Positions 24,620-32,591 of a DNA stretch of 32,591 nucleotides are shown here, one piece after another (the stretch's first letter is position 1; the number at the start of each line of letters is the position of its first letter). Below the pieces are notes generated by a model, which saw nothing but the letters and a program-made list of their open reading frames with translations, searched no databases and was not told where the DNA came from. The position numbers and the translations under genes are program-made. The stretch comes from Parcubacteria group bacterium CG1_02_44_31 (GTDB lineage Bacteria > Patescibacteriota > Minisyncoccia > UBA6257 > Brennerbacteraceae): NCBI GenBank assembly GCA_001872485.1, contig MNWK01000036.1:1-32591 (forward strand), given 5' to 3'.

Positions 24620-24791
24620 CTAAGTCATTCGCCAAAGAAATAAGTAAATCTGTATATTTGTACTAATTTATTATTTTATTCATTGATTTCGCCATTTGAA
24701 ATATATTTTATAAAAAACTTGATTGTAATCTATGTAATTGTAATTCGTTTATTCGTAAATTTGTATTAATTCGTTATTCGTTAATTTTATT

Positions 24792-25223
24792 ATGTTTATC
24801 GGAGAATATCAGCATAACATTGACCAAAAAGGCAGGATGGCCGTTCCTGTGAAGTTTCGCAAACAAGTAAGCGGCGGTGCGGTGATCACGCGCGGTCTTG
24901 ACGCATGTTTGTTTGTGTTTACAAAAGACGAGTGGGAAAAACTTGCGCAAAAACTTTCCGTGTTGCCGCTTACACAATCAAATTCGCGCGCGTTTGCGCG
25001 ATTGATGTTTGCGGGCGCGCACGATGTTGAACTGGACAGCCAGGGCAGGATATTAGTTCCCGACCATTTGCGCACGTACGCAGGACTTACCAAAAAAGTT
25101 ATCGTAGCAGGCGTATTTAACCGATTGGAAATTTGGGACAGTTCCAAATGGGGCGAATACAAAAATAAGACCGAACGTGACTCAGGGGAAATTGCGGAAC
25201 AATTAATGGAGCTAGGCATCTAG
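24792..25223 (+). CDS. mraZ: Transcriptional regulator MraZ
   Basis: MFIGEYQHNIDQKGRMAVPVKFRKQV, two SpoVT-AbrB-like repeats; precedes rsmH. Confidence 0.95.
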   Translation: MFIGEYQHNIDQKGRMAVPVKFRKQVSGGAVITRGLDACLFVFTKDEWEKLAQKLSVLPLTQSNSRAFARLMFAGAHDVELDSQGRILVPDHLRTYAGLTKKVIVAGVFNRLEIWDSSKWGEYKNKTERDSGEIAEQLMELGI

Positions 25224-25313
25224 GTAAATTCCAAATAACAAATCCTAAACTCTAAATAATGACCAAAATCCAAATTCTTAGTATCAAAAATGTTTTGAAT
25301 TTGGAACATTAAA

Positions 25314-25344
25314 GTCTTCGCAAGAACAAAGTTCTTGCGAAGAC
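25314..25344. repeat. 31-bp palindrome GTCTTCGCAAGAAC-AAA-GTTCTTGCGAAGAC
   Basis: Reverse complement of the copy at 17920-17950. Confidence 0.9.
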
Positions 25345-25380
25345 GAGAACATTAGTGCTTAGAATTTCTGATTTAGCAGT

Positions 25381-26268
25381 ATGCACATTCCTGTTCTTTT
25401 ACAAAAAACATTGGAGTATTTGCAACCCCGAAATGGCGGACGATACATTGATGCAACTGCGGGACAGGGCGGACATTTGCGCGAAATTTTAAAACATATT
25501 GGTGCGCGCGGCCGCGTGATGGCAATTGATTGGGACCCTGTCGCGATCGCGTATTTGAAAAGCGAATTTGCATCAGACGCACGAAACGGACGGTGTATGT
25601 TTGTCCAGGGAAATTTCGCGCATATCAAAGAATATGTAGTACGGTTTCACATGGGGCAATTGGATGGCGTGCTGTTTGATTTCGGATTATCGCGCGCGAC
25701 CATTGAAGAATCGGGCAAAGGATTTTCGTTCCAAAAGAATGAACCGCTTGTGATGACGTATGGTTCTGACGTGGAGCAAACCGCAGAGGACGTGGTGAAT
25801 AATACGCCCGAGCGCGAACTTGCGGATATTATTTTTCAGTTCGGCGAAGACCGGTTGAGCAGGCGCATTGCGCACGCAATTGTTCTTCAACGTCAAAGAC
25901 ATCGCATCACAATGACCAGCGAATTGGTCGCGTGCGTCATGTCAGCATATCCGCCGCGTTTCCGCCACGGAAGAATTCATCCCGCAACCAAAACATTTCA
26001 GGCAATTCGTATTGTGGTAAACAAAGAACTGGAAAACATCAGCCGCGCGCTTCCCGACGCACTGGATATGCTTTGCTTAAGTGGCAGGATTGTGGCTTTG
26101 AGTTATCATTCGCTTGAGGATCGGATAGTTAAAAACGTTTTTCAAGATGCGTCCCGCGACCATCAAGGATTGATTTTGACTAAAAAACCGATTACGCCGC
26201 TGAAACAAGAAAAAGAGCAAAATCCTTCAAGCAGGTCGGCAAAACTCCGTGCTTTTGAGAAAAAATAA
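25381..26268 (+). CDS. rsmH: 16S rRNA m4C1402 methyltransferase RsmH (MraW)
   Basis: MHIPVLLQKTLEYLQPRNGGRYIDATAGQGGHLREIL; LSYHSLEDRIVKNVF. Confidence 0.95.
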   Translation: MHIPVLLQKTLEYLQPRNGGRYIDATAGQGGHLREILKHIGARGRVMAIDWDPVAIAYLKSEFASDARNGRCMFVQGNFAHIKEYVVRFHMGQLDGVLFDFGLSRATIEESGKGFSFQKNEPLVMTYGSDVEQTAEDVVNNTPERELADIIFQFGEDRLSRRIAHAIVLQRQRHRITMTSELVACVMSAYPPRFRHGRIHPATKTFQAIRIVVNKELENISRALPDALDMLCLSGRIVALSYHSLEDRIVKNVFQDASRDHQGLILTKKPITPLKQEKEQNPSSRSAKLRAFEKK

Positions 26269-26388
26269 CAGGCATGATGCCAATCAACAAATATCATGCC
26301 AATAATGCGTATACAGTAAAGATGTTTCTAAAATTAAATTCGCAATTTGTAGATTCGCATATTCATTCGTAAATTTGCATCACATTGT

Positions 26389-26814
26389 ATGACCGTTATT
26401 ACTCCTACACAACGACAGCTTATTTTTACCACTTCGTTTGACGAGGAGTTTGGCCGTCCGCGTTCTTCTGAATTGCGTAAAACCTTGAAACGGTTCAACC
26501 AAGGCAAATTGAGTGTTCAAGATGCGGTGTGTTTGGTTGTTCCCATTGTATGCATAGCTGGTGTTGCTGCGTTGCTTTTGGGCGGCGTGAGTTCGGTGAT
26601 TTTGTCGTATCATGTAAATCGCCTGAGCACCGAAATAGAACAGCAAAAACGGATAAATGAGTCACTCGGGGTTTCGCAAGCAGAATTTTTATCCCCGGAG
26701 GCGCTCAGCGCATACGCATCCATGATACAATTGAGTAGTCCTGCGCACACGCATTACGTATCCAATACCGTAGACCATCTGGCTGCGCAGGAGACACTCG
26801 TTGCGTTGCCATAG
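26389..26814 (+). CDS. FtsL-like single-TM cell division protein (by position and architecture)
   Basis: Between rsmH and ftsI; one TM segment followed by coiled-coil-like stretch. Confidence 0.55.
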   Translation: MTVITPTQRQLIFTTSFDEEFGRPRSSELRKTLKRFNQGKLSVQDAVCLVVPIVCIAGVAALLLGGVSSVILSYHVNRLSTEIEQQKRINESLGVSQAEFLSPEALSAYASMIQLSSPAHTHYVSNTVDHLAAQETLVALP

Positions 26815-26815
26815 C

Positions 26816-28591
26816 ATGCGAAAGCGGATTTTCAAGAAATCATTTTCTTTTCATTCATTTTCTATCCGGATGATTTTGCTGGCTGGTTTTTTTGTCGTTG
26901 CGGTCGGTGCAGTGAGCGGAAAATTCTTTATACTTCAAATCAGCGGATATGAATATTGGAAAGGCAAGGCATTGGCTCAACAAATGCAAATCGTGCAGAC
27001 TCAACCGGATCGTGGAGATATTTTTGTGCAGGATAAAGATGGCGGGTTGCATGCGGTTGCCGTGATCAAACGTTTGTTTGACATATCGGTTAATCCTTCA
27101 AAACTTGTCGGCTCTCCTGCTGACCACGCGCGGATACTTGCGGATATGTTATCCCTTTCGTATGCGGATGTATTGCAAAAATTGTCAAAACAAAACGACC
27201 CATATGAAGCGCTTGCGCGCGGCGTTTCGCAGGCAACAGCCGAAACGCTTGCCGCGAAAAAAATACAAGGATTGACGATTCAAGAACGCAAGGCGCGGTA
27301 TTATCCGCTTGGCTCGTTTGCAAGCCATGTGATCGGTTTTGTGGGGTCTGATGCGGCTGGGAATTTGTCAGGGCAGTATGGCGTTGAATTAAAATATGAC
27401 GATGTGTTGCGCGGCGCCGGACCCACACAGCAAAACATTCAGGCATTGGTGGAAAAAGGATCGTTTTTGGGCGCGCATGATTTATATTTGGAAAACGGCG
27501 CAGTGCTGATTTTGACCATTGACCCAAATATACAAGCTGAAGCTGAACGTGATTTGCGCGATGAAGCGCAAAAATGGAACGCGAAAGGCGGCAATGTTAT
27601 CGTCCTTGACTCCAAGACCGGCGCTATCAGGGCGTTTGCAAATTATCCGGCATTTGATTTGAACGCGTACGGAAAAGTAAAAGACCTTTCTATTTTTTTG
27701 AACAGCGGCACATCGCTCCGATACGAGCCAGGTTCAGTGTTTAAACCTTTCACCTTAGCTGCTGGTTTGACCCAAGGAAGCATTACACCCGATACGCAAT
27801 ATTTTGATTCTGGTGTGATTCGCATCGGAAATAACGTGATTCACAATGCCGGCAATTCTGCTCCGAATAAATGGATCAGCATGGCTTTGTTTTTGCAGCG
27901 TTCGTATAATCTCGGCGCGGTATTTATTGAGCGAACCATTGGAAACGCATATTTCAGCGATTTTCTGGTTAAAACCCTGCATTTTGAGGATAAAACCAAT
28001 GTTGATTTACCTCAGGAAATCAATAGCTCTTTTGCGAATCTTAAAGCAAAAGATGCTGTTGATATTGATTTTGCCACTGCCGCATTCGGCCAAGGCATTG
28101 CCGTCACGCCCATCAAGCTTATTCAGATGTTTTCTGCGTTTACCAATCACGGCATCGTGATGCAGCCCTATATTGTTGATGCGATAAAACGCGCTGACGG
28201 AAGCGTGCAAGCTACAATACCAAAACAACTTGGGCAAATGATTTCTTCGTCGGTTGTTGATAAAGAAGTTCCTCTTTTGGAAAGCGTTGTATCCGGAGAG
28301 CGGGGGTCGGGTATGCTTGCGCGGATTGCGGGGTATCGCATTGCTGGCAAAACCGGAACAGGCGATATTGCAAATGAAAACGGAACTGGATATACAAATA
28401 GGGTTAATCATACGTTTGTGGGGTTCGGTCCGGTGACTGACCCGCGATTTGTGATTCTCACGCGCCTCGAAGAACCACAAGGAGTCAGGTACGCGGAAAC
28501 AACCGCGGTGCCGTTGTTTAAAAAAATTATGAAGTTCGCCTTGGAGTATTACGGCATCCCGCCGGATGCACAAATATCCCCGACTCCATAG
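26816..28591 (+). CDS. ftsI: Penicillin-binding protein 2/FtsI-like transpeptidase
   Basis: PDRGDIFVQDKDG, YEPGSVFKPFTLAAGL (SxxK), SYNLG, GKTGTGDI (KTG). Confidence 0.93.
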   Translation: MRKRIFKKSFSFHSFSIRMILLAGFFVVAVGAVSGKFFILQISGYEYWKGKALAQQMQIVQTQPDRGDIFVQDKDGGLHAVAVIKRLFDISVNPSKLVGSPADHARILADMLSLSYADVLQKLSKQNDPYEALARGVSQATAETLAAKKIQGLTIQERKARYYPLGSFASHVIGFVGSDAAGNLSGQYGVELKYDDVLRGAGPTQQNIQALVEKGSFLGAHDLYLENGAVLILTIDPNIQAEAERDLRDEAQKWNAKGGNVIVLDSKTGAIRAFANYPAFDLNAYGKVKDLSIFLNSGTSLRYEPGSVFKPFTLAAGLTQGSITPDTQYFDSGVIRIGNNVIHNAGNSAPNKWISMALFLQRSYNLGAVFIERTIGNAYFSDFLVKTLHFEDKTNVDLPQEINSSFANLKAKDAVDIDFATAAFGQGIAVTPIKLIQMFSAFTNHGIVMQPYIVDAIKRADGSVQATIPKQLGQMISSSVVDKEVPLLESVVSGERGSGMLARIAGYRIAGKTGTGDIANENGTGYTNRVNHTFVGFGPVTDPRFVILTRLEEPQGVRYAETTAVPLFKKIMKFALEYYGIPPDAQISPTP

Positions 28592-28594
28592 CAT

Positions 28595-29884
28595 ATGAAA
28601 CGATTGCTTATCAAATGTATTTTGGGACTTTCTACAAAGCGCATCATAGCGAAATATCATCCGTTGATTATCGCGGTGACTGGAAGTGTAGGAAAGACAT
28701 CAACAAAAAATGCGATTGCGCAAACATTGGCGTCACGTGTCACGCTTCGCAAAAGCCAACGGAACTTAAACAGCGATATCGGCGTGCCGTTGGTGTTTAT
28801 AAATGGTGAAGATGCAAAACGAAGCATCGCGGGGTGGTTGCGTAATGTTGGCAAGGCAATTTTCTTGATGGTAAAAAAATCAGCGTTGTATCCTCGTGTG
28901 CTTGTGGTTGAAATGGGGGCTGATCGTCCGGGCGACATCGCGTATCTTACAGGTATTGCAAAACCAGATATTGCAGTTGTAACTGCGATAGGTGATGTGC
29001 CGGTCCATGTCGGGTATTACAAGAATAGCGACGCCGTGATCTTGGAAAAGGCGAATGTGGTGCGATGTTTAGACAAGAACGATTTGGCGATTTTGAATTG
29101 TGATGATGAATATGTGTTCCGTATGCGTGTTATGACTCAAGCGCGCATTTGCACATTTGGATTCTCCAGCCAAGCGGATATTCGGATTGTTGATTTTCAG
29201 ACAAAAACAGGACGCGATGCTTTAGGAAACGAATTTCCTTTAGGCATTTCATTCAAGTTGGGATATAGAGGAAGTTTTGTGCCTGTCAGTATTTTGGGCA
29301 CATTGGGAAAACCAGTTGCGTATGCGTTTGCAGCTGCAGCAGCATGTGCTATGTCCTTCGATATGCATATGATAGAGATTGTTGAAGCATTATCCGATTT
29401 CGAAAATGAACCGGGTCGTATGCGGTTGATCCCGGGCGTACATCATACAATGATTTTGGATGATACATATAATGCTGCCCCTATAGCAATGCGCGCAGCA
29501 CTTGATACATTTGCCGCGTGTTCAGGGAAACGAAAAATTGCTATTTTAGGAGATATGTTGGAACTCGGTTCGTATGCACAAAAAGTTCATGAAGACATGG
29601 GAGCGTATGCGGCAAGTATAAGCGCCCTATTGATATTTGTGGGTGAGCAATCGCGTTTCGGGTATGAGCAGGCGTTGCGCAATGGGTTTCCCGCAGATCG
29701 ACTGTTTCACTTTTCTATTTCAACTGAAGTGATTGATATGATACGCACTATGCTTCAACCCGGTGATATTGTTTTAATTAAAGGATCGCAGGGCATGCGT
29801 ATGGAGAAAATTATTAAAGGTATAATGGCAGAGCCGAAAAAAGCAGGGGAATTATTAGTGCGCCAGAGTCCAGAATGGAAGTAG
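28595..29884 (+). CDS. murF: UDP-N-acetylmuramoyl-tripeptide--D-alanyl-D-alanine ligase (Mur ligase)
   Basis: IIAVTGSVGKTSTKNAIAQTL, VLVVEMGADRPGDIAYLTGIAKPDIAVVTAIGDVH-like, DDTYNAAPIAMRAALDTF. Confidence 0.9.
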   Translation: MKRLLIKCILGLSTKRIIAKYHPLIIAVTGSVGKTSTKNAIAQTLASRVTLRKSQRNLNSDIGVPLVFINGEDAKRSIAGWLRNVGKAIFLMVKKSALYPRVLVVEMGADRPGDIAYLTGIAKPDIAVVTAIGDVPVHVGYYKNSDAVILEKANVVRCLDKNDLAILNCDDEYVFRMRVMTQARICTFGFSSQADIRIVDFQTKTGRDALGNEFPLGISFKLGYRGSFVPVSILGTLGKPVAYAFAAAAACAMSFDMHMIEIVEALSDFENEPGRMRLIPGVHHTMILDDTYNAAPIAMRAALDTFAACSGKRKIAILGDMLELGSYAQKVHEDMGAYAASISALLIFVGEQSRFGYEQALRNGFPADRLFHFSISTEVIDMIRTMLQPGDIVLIKGSQGMRMEKIIKGIMAEPKKAGELLVRQSPEWK

Positions 29885-29925
29885 CTGTACATTAAATTTT
29901 CTCGCATATACACGTATGCAAAAGC

Positions 29926-29955
29926 AAAAAACTCCGCATTTGCACGGAGTTTTTT
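29926..29955. terminator. Bidirectional rho-independent terminator
   Basis: AAAAAACTCCG CATTTGCA CGGAGTTTTTT. Confidence 0.85.
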
Positions 29956-30064
29956 GCACATTTTCTGTCGTATCTTGAACAAGTATATATTCTGAATAAG
30001 CAAGGAAAGCTTGCTCAAGACACGACAGAAGGAGGATACTGCCGTGTCGAAATTATAAGGTACT
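29926..30064 (-). ncRNA. Candidate minus-strand small RNA with promoter, long hairpin and terminator
   Basis: Minus-strand TTGCCA - 17 nt - TATAAT (30099-30071); 21-bp hairpin with two G.U pairs (30030-30010 / 29983-29963); terminator AAAAAACTCCG..CGGAGTTTTTT (29955-29926). Confidence 0.6.
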
Positions 30065-30183
30065 GCGCACATTATAGCAGAAAAACCTTATTTTGGCAAT
30101 AGTTGCTCTTCGTTGCCTATTTTAAATCCAGTAGTTATTTGTTAAAATGAATATAAGCGTTTTTACCCACCCAATTTGTTTTT

Positions 30184-30259
30184 GCCGCTTTCGTCTAGTG
30201 GCTTAGGACGTCACCCTCTCACGGTGGAAACACGGGTTCAATTCCCGTAAGCGGTACCA
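30184..30259 (+). tRNA. tRNA-Glu(CTC) with encoded CCA
   Basis: GCCGCTTTCGTCTAGTGGCTTAGGACGTCACCCTCTCACGGTGGAAACACGGGTTCAATTCCCGTAAGCGGTACCA; loop CTCTCAC. Confidence 0.92.
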
Positions 30260-30325
30260 ACAATTGACAGCTTATCAAAAATCGCTAAAGTGTTAAATGT
30301 TAAGGTGGACGATTTAATAAAATAA
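30257..30325 (+). pseudogene. 3' remnant of an Xre/Cro-type HTH regulator fused to the tRNA-Glu CCA end
   Basis: Frame from tRNA CCA: PTIDSLSKIAKVLNVKVDDLIK*, typical C-terminal end of an HTH_3 domain; no upstream portion. Confidence 0.6.
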
Positions 30326-30331
30326 AATTTT

Positions 30332-31120
30332 ATGCAAAATACAATAGCCGTAAAACAGAATACGAAAGTTGATGAGATAAAATCTCAAAAACCATATTTT
30401 GAAAATGACAAAATTTCTATTTTTAATGAAGATATTTTGAGAATTACGGCTATTCCGGAAAATTCTGCTGATTTAATTATCACCTCGCCGCCTTATAATA
30501 TTGATATTCATTACAATTCCCGTGCGGACAATTTAACTTACGATGACTATTTGGAATTTACCCAAAAATGGATTAAGAAATGTTTTAACTTGGCAAAAAA
30601 TGAGGGGCGATTTTTGCTAAATATCCCTCTTGATAAAAATAAAGGCGGCCAAAAATCAGTCGGCGCGGATATTACAAAAATCGCAAAAGATATTGGCTGG
30701 AAGTATCACTCAACGATTATTTGGAACGAGGGAAATATTTCTCGCCGCACTGCTTGGGGTTCGTTTATGTCCGCCTCTGCCCCTTATGTTATCGCTCCAG
30801 TTGAATTGATTTTGGTTTTGTATAAAGATAGTTGGAAGAAAACAGGTGGGAGTAAAAAAAATGACATCACAAAACAAGAGTTTATGGATTGGACAAATGG
30901 AGTTTGGACTTTCAATGGCCAAAGTAAAAAGGGGGCGGGCGGACACCCTGCGCCATTTCCTATTGAATTACCAAGACGATGTATAAAATTATTTAGTTTT
31001 ATTGGCGATACGGTTTTGGACCCATTTTTGGGTAGTGGCTCAACGCTTATCGCTTCATATTTGCATGGCAGAAAAGGCATAGGCGTTGATATTGACGAAA
31101 AGTATTCTTATGTCAATTAA
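30332..31120 (+). CDS. DNA methyltransferase (N4-cytosine/N6-adenine type)
   Basis: LIITSPPYNIDIHYNSR (motif IV), VLDPFLGSGSTLIAS (motif I) in beta-class order. Confidence 0.92.
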   Translation: MQNTIAVKQNTKVDEIKSQKPYFENDKISIFNEDILRITAIPENSADLIITSPPYNIDIHYNSRADNLTYDDYLEFTQKWIKKCFNLAKNEGRFLLNIPLDKNKGGQKSVGADITKIAKDIGWKYHSTIIWNEGNISRRTAWGSFMSASAPYVIAPVELILVLYKDSWKKTGGSKKNDITKQEFMDWTNGVWTFNGQSKKGAGGHPAPFPIELPRRCIKLFSFIGDTVLDPFLGSGSTLIASYLHGRKGIGVDIDEKYSYVN

Positions 31121-32171
31121 AAGAGAAAAAAATATAAGTGAAAGCCAAATTGAAGATGCGCTCGCCGCAAATTTAATTTTTTTGGCAAAATTGTTGCAAT
31201 TACCACTTGATTTAAAGTTGATTACTCGTCAGCTGAGATTGAAGTCAGGCGATGAGAGAATTGATCTTTTATTATCGAGCGGAAAAAATTTATGTTTAGT
31301 TGAGTTAAAAGTTGTTGGCTTTTCTGAAGATTGGATGAAACAAATACTTTCTTACAGAGATGAACTTATTCGTTTGCAAAATGTTGGTGAGTTGGTTGCT
31401 GGCGACATATTCTGCTATTTAATGGTAACAGAAGCAAAAGGTAATGATTTTGATTTGGCAAAACAAAGTGGTATCGCATTGATTATCTACGAACCGATTG
31501 ATGTTTTGAAAGATTACTACGATAATCTTTCTGCGGTTGCGCCTTTCCTAAAAATTAAACCGAATGATTATGGCGTATTCAGTTTTGGTCTAATAAATCG
31601 TGCCCTGAGTTATTTAATCATGGGTGAGACAAAGCAGGAAGAGATAGCCACAAAAACAGGGCTCTCTAAACAGAGTGTGCATAATCATCTGAAAGTAGCA
31701 AAGGAGTTCGGCTTAGTGCGAGAGCGGGACAAAAATTATTTTCTTACTGATATTGGTGATCAATATGCGCAAAATATAAATAGAGATACATTTATTGACC
31801 GATTAAATGATGATCAAATTGGAATTCTTAAGCAATTCGTAGCAAGTGACCCGTTCTATTCTTCAACCGTTTTTGGCATCTATTCAATTGTTGAAAGCGC
31901 TTTTCTATTATCACGAAATTCATACCCACTGAGGCTCGCTGATTTGAGAGAGATGTTTAAAAAAGTTTCTGGTAAAGTCAATGAGTGGCAAGCAGAGAAA
32001 TCGTTGAGTACAGCCACCTACACATTTCTTAATTTTGCAATTGAATTGGAACTACTCGGTAAAGTCGGGCAACAAGTTGTTATTACGCCCGCAGGATTCA
32101 GATTTATTTTGATGCTTCAGTTGCATAAAAGTATCGAAATGATCGAAAGTTTATCAAATAATAACAAATGA
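31110..32171 (+). CDS. Putative PD-(D/E)XK nuclease with HTH domain (R-M associated)
   Basis: DERIDLLLSSGKNLCLVELKVVGFSEDWMKQILSYRDEL (D-x(n)-ELK) and TKQEEIATKTGLSKQSVHNHLKVAKEFGLV helix-turn-helix. Confidence 0.65.
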   Translation: MSIKREKNISESQIEDALAANLIFLAKLLQLPLDLKLITRQLRLKSGDERIDLLLSSGKNLCLVELKVVGFSEDWMKQILSYRDELIRLQNVGELVAGDIFCYLMVTEAKGNDFDLAKQSGIALIIYEPIDVLKDYYDNLSAVAPFLKIKPNDYGVFSFGLINRALSYLIMGETKQEEIATKTGLSKQSVHNHLKVAKEFGLVRERDKNYFLTDIGDQYAQNINRDTFIDRLNDDQIGILKQFVASDPFYSSTVFGIYSIVESAFLLSRNSYPLRLADLREMFKKVSGKVNEWQAEKSLSTATYTFLNFAIELELLGKVGQQVVITPAGFRFILMLQLHKSIEMIESLSNNNK

Positions 32172-32175
32172 ACTT

Positions 32176-32591
32176 ATGACCAACCTTAGTTTTAGTCGGG
32201 AATGGGAATTTGTAATTACCGAGACGCATAGTAAAAAATTTAGGACAAACTTAATAAAAAGAGAAATGTTATTTGGCTTACAGATTTTATTAAGCAAAGT
32301 CGAAACTAAAAATTATCTTGATCTGAAAAAATTATATTTAACGGAAAAATCCAAACAGAGATATTAAACATCCCGAAGTCGTTGATTGGGTTGTTTTTAC
32401 CTACAAGAAAAGAACAGGAAAAGTTTTTCGTGATCCCGACAGGGCAATTCGCCAGTTATCTCAAAGTGGTTTTCTGATAAAAATTGCCAAGGGAATTTAT
32501 AAATATGATCCTGAAAAGGCATATAAAAGAGAGTTGGAGGATTTTACCGCCACACAAAAAGAAGCAATTCTCAAAAGAGACGGCTATAAGT
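32176..32591 (+). CDS. HNH endonuclease-like gene, apparently frameshifted near 32345 and truncated by window end
   Basis: ORF 32176-32367, then another frame: NRDIKHPEVVDWVVFTYKKRTGKVFRDPDRAIRQLSQSGFLIKIAKGIYKYDPEKAYKRELEDFTATQKEAILKRDGYK (HNH N-terminal style). Confidence 0.55.

Noticed and set aside
24500-24790. Definite oriC call
   Set aside because: Only box clustering and AT-richness support it; no dnaA/dnaN in the window, no gene-strand switch, and MraZ-operator-like spacing is an alternative.
1-32591. Alternative genetic code (UGA = Gly, as in SR1/Gracilibacteria)
   Set aside because: UGA terminates ftsZ at its expected end and is not found within conserved ORFs.

Overview
The window looks like a bacterial chromosome fragment with a CPR/Patescibacteria-like character (inference: compact housekeeping genes, AdoCbl-dependent RNR, split dcw genes, few Shine-Dalgarno sites). 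Nearly all genes lie on the + strand. Gene content: yqeY, ybeY, ftsA, ftsZ, nrdJ, rplY/ctc, a coiled-coil lytic transglycosylase, RNase P RNA, rpmE, prfA, murJ, lepA, ftsB/divIC-like, efp + epmA-like (minus), tRNAs, a lipoprotein cassette, rplJ-rplL with an L10 leader, ychF, mraZ-rsmH-(ftsL-like)-ftsI-murF, and a tRNA-Glu-adjacent restriction-modification island running off the right end. The main signal is an unusual load of palindromic or inverted-repeat elements, several of them inside essential genes: (i) a complete tRNA-Thr(CGU) gene nested in a 114-bp insertion in the anticodon loop of tRNA-Thr(GGU); (ii) a 456-bp in-frame GxxExxY/PD-(D/E)XK element inside the lepA G domain, bounded by terminal inverted repeats and two 24-bp perfect palindromes; (iii) two large repeat-derived hairpins in RNase P RNA; (iv) a 60-bp palindromic element in frame in the epmA-like gene, related to intergenic MITE-like elements; (v) two tandem, synonymously recoded, ATGA-coupled copies of the ychF 5' end, each with a hairpin in place of the P-loop. 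Other items are a hairpin-saturated divergent gene cassette, a candidate minus-strand sRNA with an anti-SD segment, and a structured RNA plus terminator upstream of nrdJ. No database search or folding computation was run; all calls come from reading the sequence.
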